NCBI RefSeq assembly: GCF_009176305.1
Contig: NZ_BLAJ01000003.1
Location: forward strand, 930,001 to 994,000
Source: Martinezella dioscoreae
GTDB taxonomy: Bacteria; Pseudomonadota; Alphaproteobacteria; Rhizobiales; Rhizobiaceae
Reading direction: 5' to 3'
Length of the DNA stretch: 64,000 nt
Below the pieces are notes generated by a model. The model ran no database searches and was not told the DNA's origin. It saw only the letters and a list, made by a program, of their open reading frames with translations. Positions 63,714-64,000 of this stretch are shown here, piece after piece (position 1 is the stretch's first letter; every line of letters starts with the position of its first letter). The translations under genes were made by a program, and so were the position numbers.

Positions 63714-64000
63714 TCAAAACGCATCCGGAAAATGCTGCGGCCAGCGGCCGGGCAGCATGGCGACGATGTCATAGCGTTGCGACAGGCGGGCAAAATCCGG
63801 CTGTCGGGCAAGCCAGAGATCGCTCGCGGCACGGATGCGATTTTGCGACGAGAAGGAAACGGCGTCGATCGCCTCCTGCGCCCCTCGCCTCGATTTGACC
63901 TCCACGAAGACTGCGAGATCGCCCTTGCGGGCGACGATATCGATTTCGCCGAGCTTGGTGCGGTGGCGGACGGCCAGGATGCGATAGCCCTTGAGCATCA
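63714..64000 (-). CDS. YraN-family (UPF0102) nuclease-like protein, N-terminus cut off by window edge
   Basis: The visible 95 residues cover the core of the YraN fold: the GEIDIVARKGDLAVFVEVKSRR nuclease-like motif (Glu-Asp-Glu-x-Lys) and the C-terminal YDIVAML. The family is restriction-endonuclease-like and may be a Holliday-junction resolvase. The frame is still open at base 64000 and about 25-30 residues are missing at the N-terminus. Confidence 0.85.
   Translation of the reverse strand, partial: MLKGYRILAVRHRTKLGEIDIVARKGDLAVFVEVKSRRGAQEAIDAVSFSSQNRIRAASDLWLARQPDFARLSQRYDIVAMLPGRWPQHFPDAF

Overview
The window is chromosomal DNA of a Rhizobiales alphaproteobacterium, most likely Rhizobium or a close relative. 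The evidence is the rhizobial neighbourhood order (lptC-lptA-lptB-rpoN-hpf-ptsN; grpE/hrcA/rph/rdgB/hemW; dnaA-rpsT-enoyl-CoA hydratase-mutM; ubiE-ubiB; coaBC), the GC-rich codon use, the abundance of LysR regulators and DMT/LysE exporters, and short GC-rich palindromic mosaic repeats of the RIME type. No rRNA, tRNA, CRISPR array, insertion sequence or phage gene was seen.

Layout. 1-1.66 kb (minus): lapA (cut by the window edge), ihfB and sppA. 2-7.3 kb (plus): LPS transport (lptC, lptA, lptB), sigma-54 (rpoN), ribosome hibernation factor and EIIA-Ntr (ptsN). 7.3-13.2 kb: grpE and hrcA (minus), with rph, rdgB and hemW (plus) and small enzymes between them. 13.4-22.8 kb: a divergent DMT exporter/LysR pair, then dnaA with an unusually long upstream region, rpsT, an enoyl-CoA hydratase, mutM, ubiE and ubiB. 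38.6-43.5 kb: coaBC, a class II glutamine amidotransferase, a candidate tiny gene and trehalose synthesis (otsB, otsA). 43.5-47 kb: choline-sulfate uptake and hydrolysis (LysR, choX-like, betC). 47-50.5 kb: a molbindin, trmO, an orphan ABC binding protein, an NTF2-like protein and an XRE regulator. 50.5-64 kb: prfC, dut, an Lrp/exporter pair, two LysE exporters, cysK, comM, gshB, an EEP-family protein and the start of a YraN-family gene.

The most interesting part is 22.96-30.60 kb. Five enzymes lie in one direction: a histidine ammonia-lyase homologue that has lost the Ala-Ser-Gly needed for its MIO cofactor, a hydantoinase, an M20 N-carbamoyl amidohydrolase, a DUF917 protein (family now associated with S-methyl-thiohydantoin desulfurization) and a urocanate hydratase homologue lacking the usual active-site Cys. 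Together they match lyase, hydratase, desulfurase, hydantoinase and carbamoylase, that is, a route from ergothioneine or a related betaine/thio-histidine to glutamate. The substrate is inferred, not shown.

Other points of note are seven GANTC (CcrM) sites upstream of dnaA, six of them within 127 bp; a 24-codon frame with a near-perfect extended Shine-Dalgarno and its own terminator at 41.1 kb; three TCGGA-type dyads between a LysR gene and an SDR gene; and two families of palindromic repeats scattered between genes.
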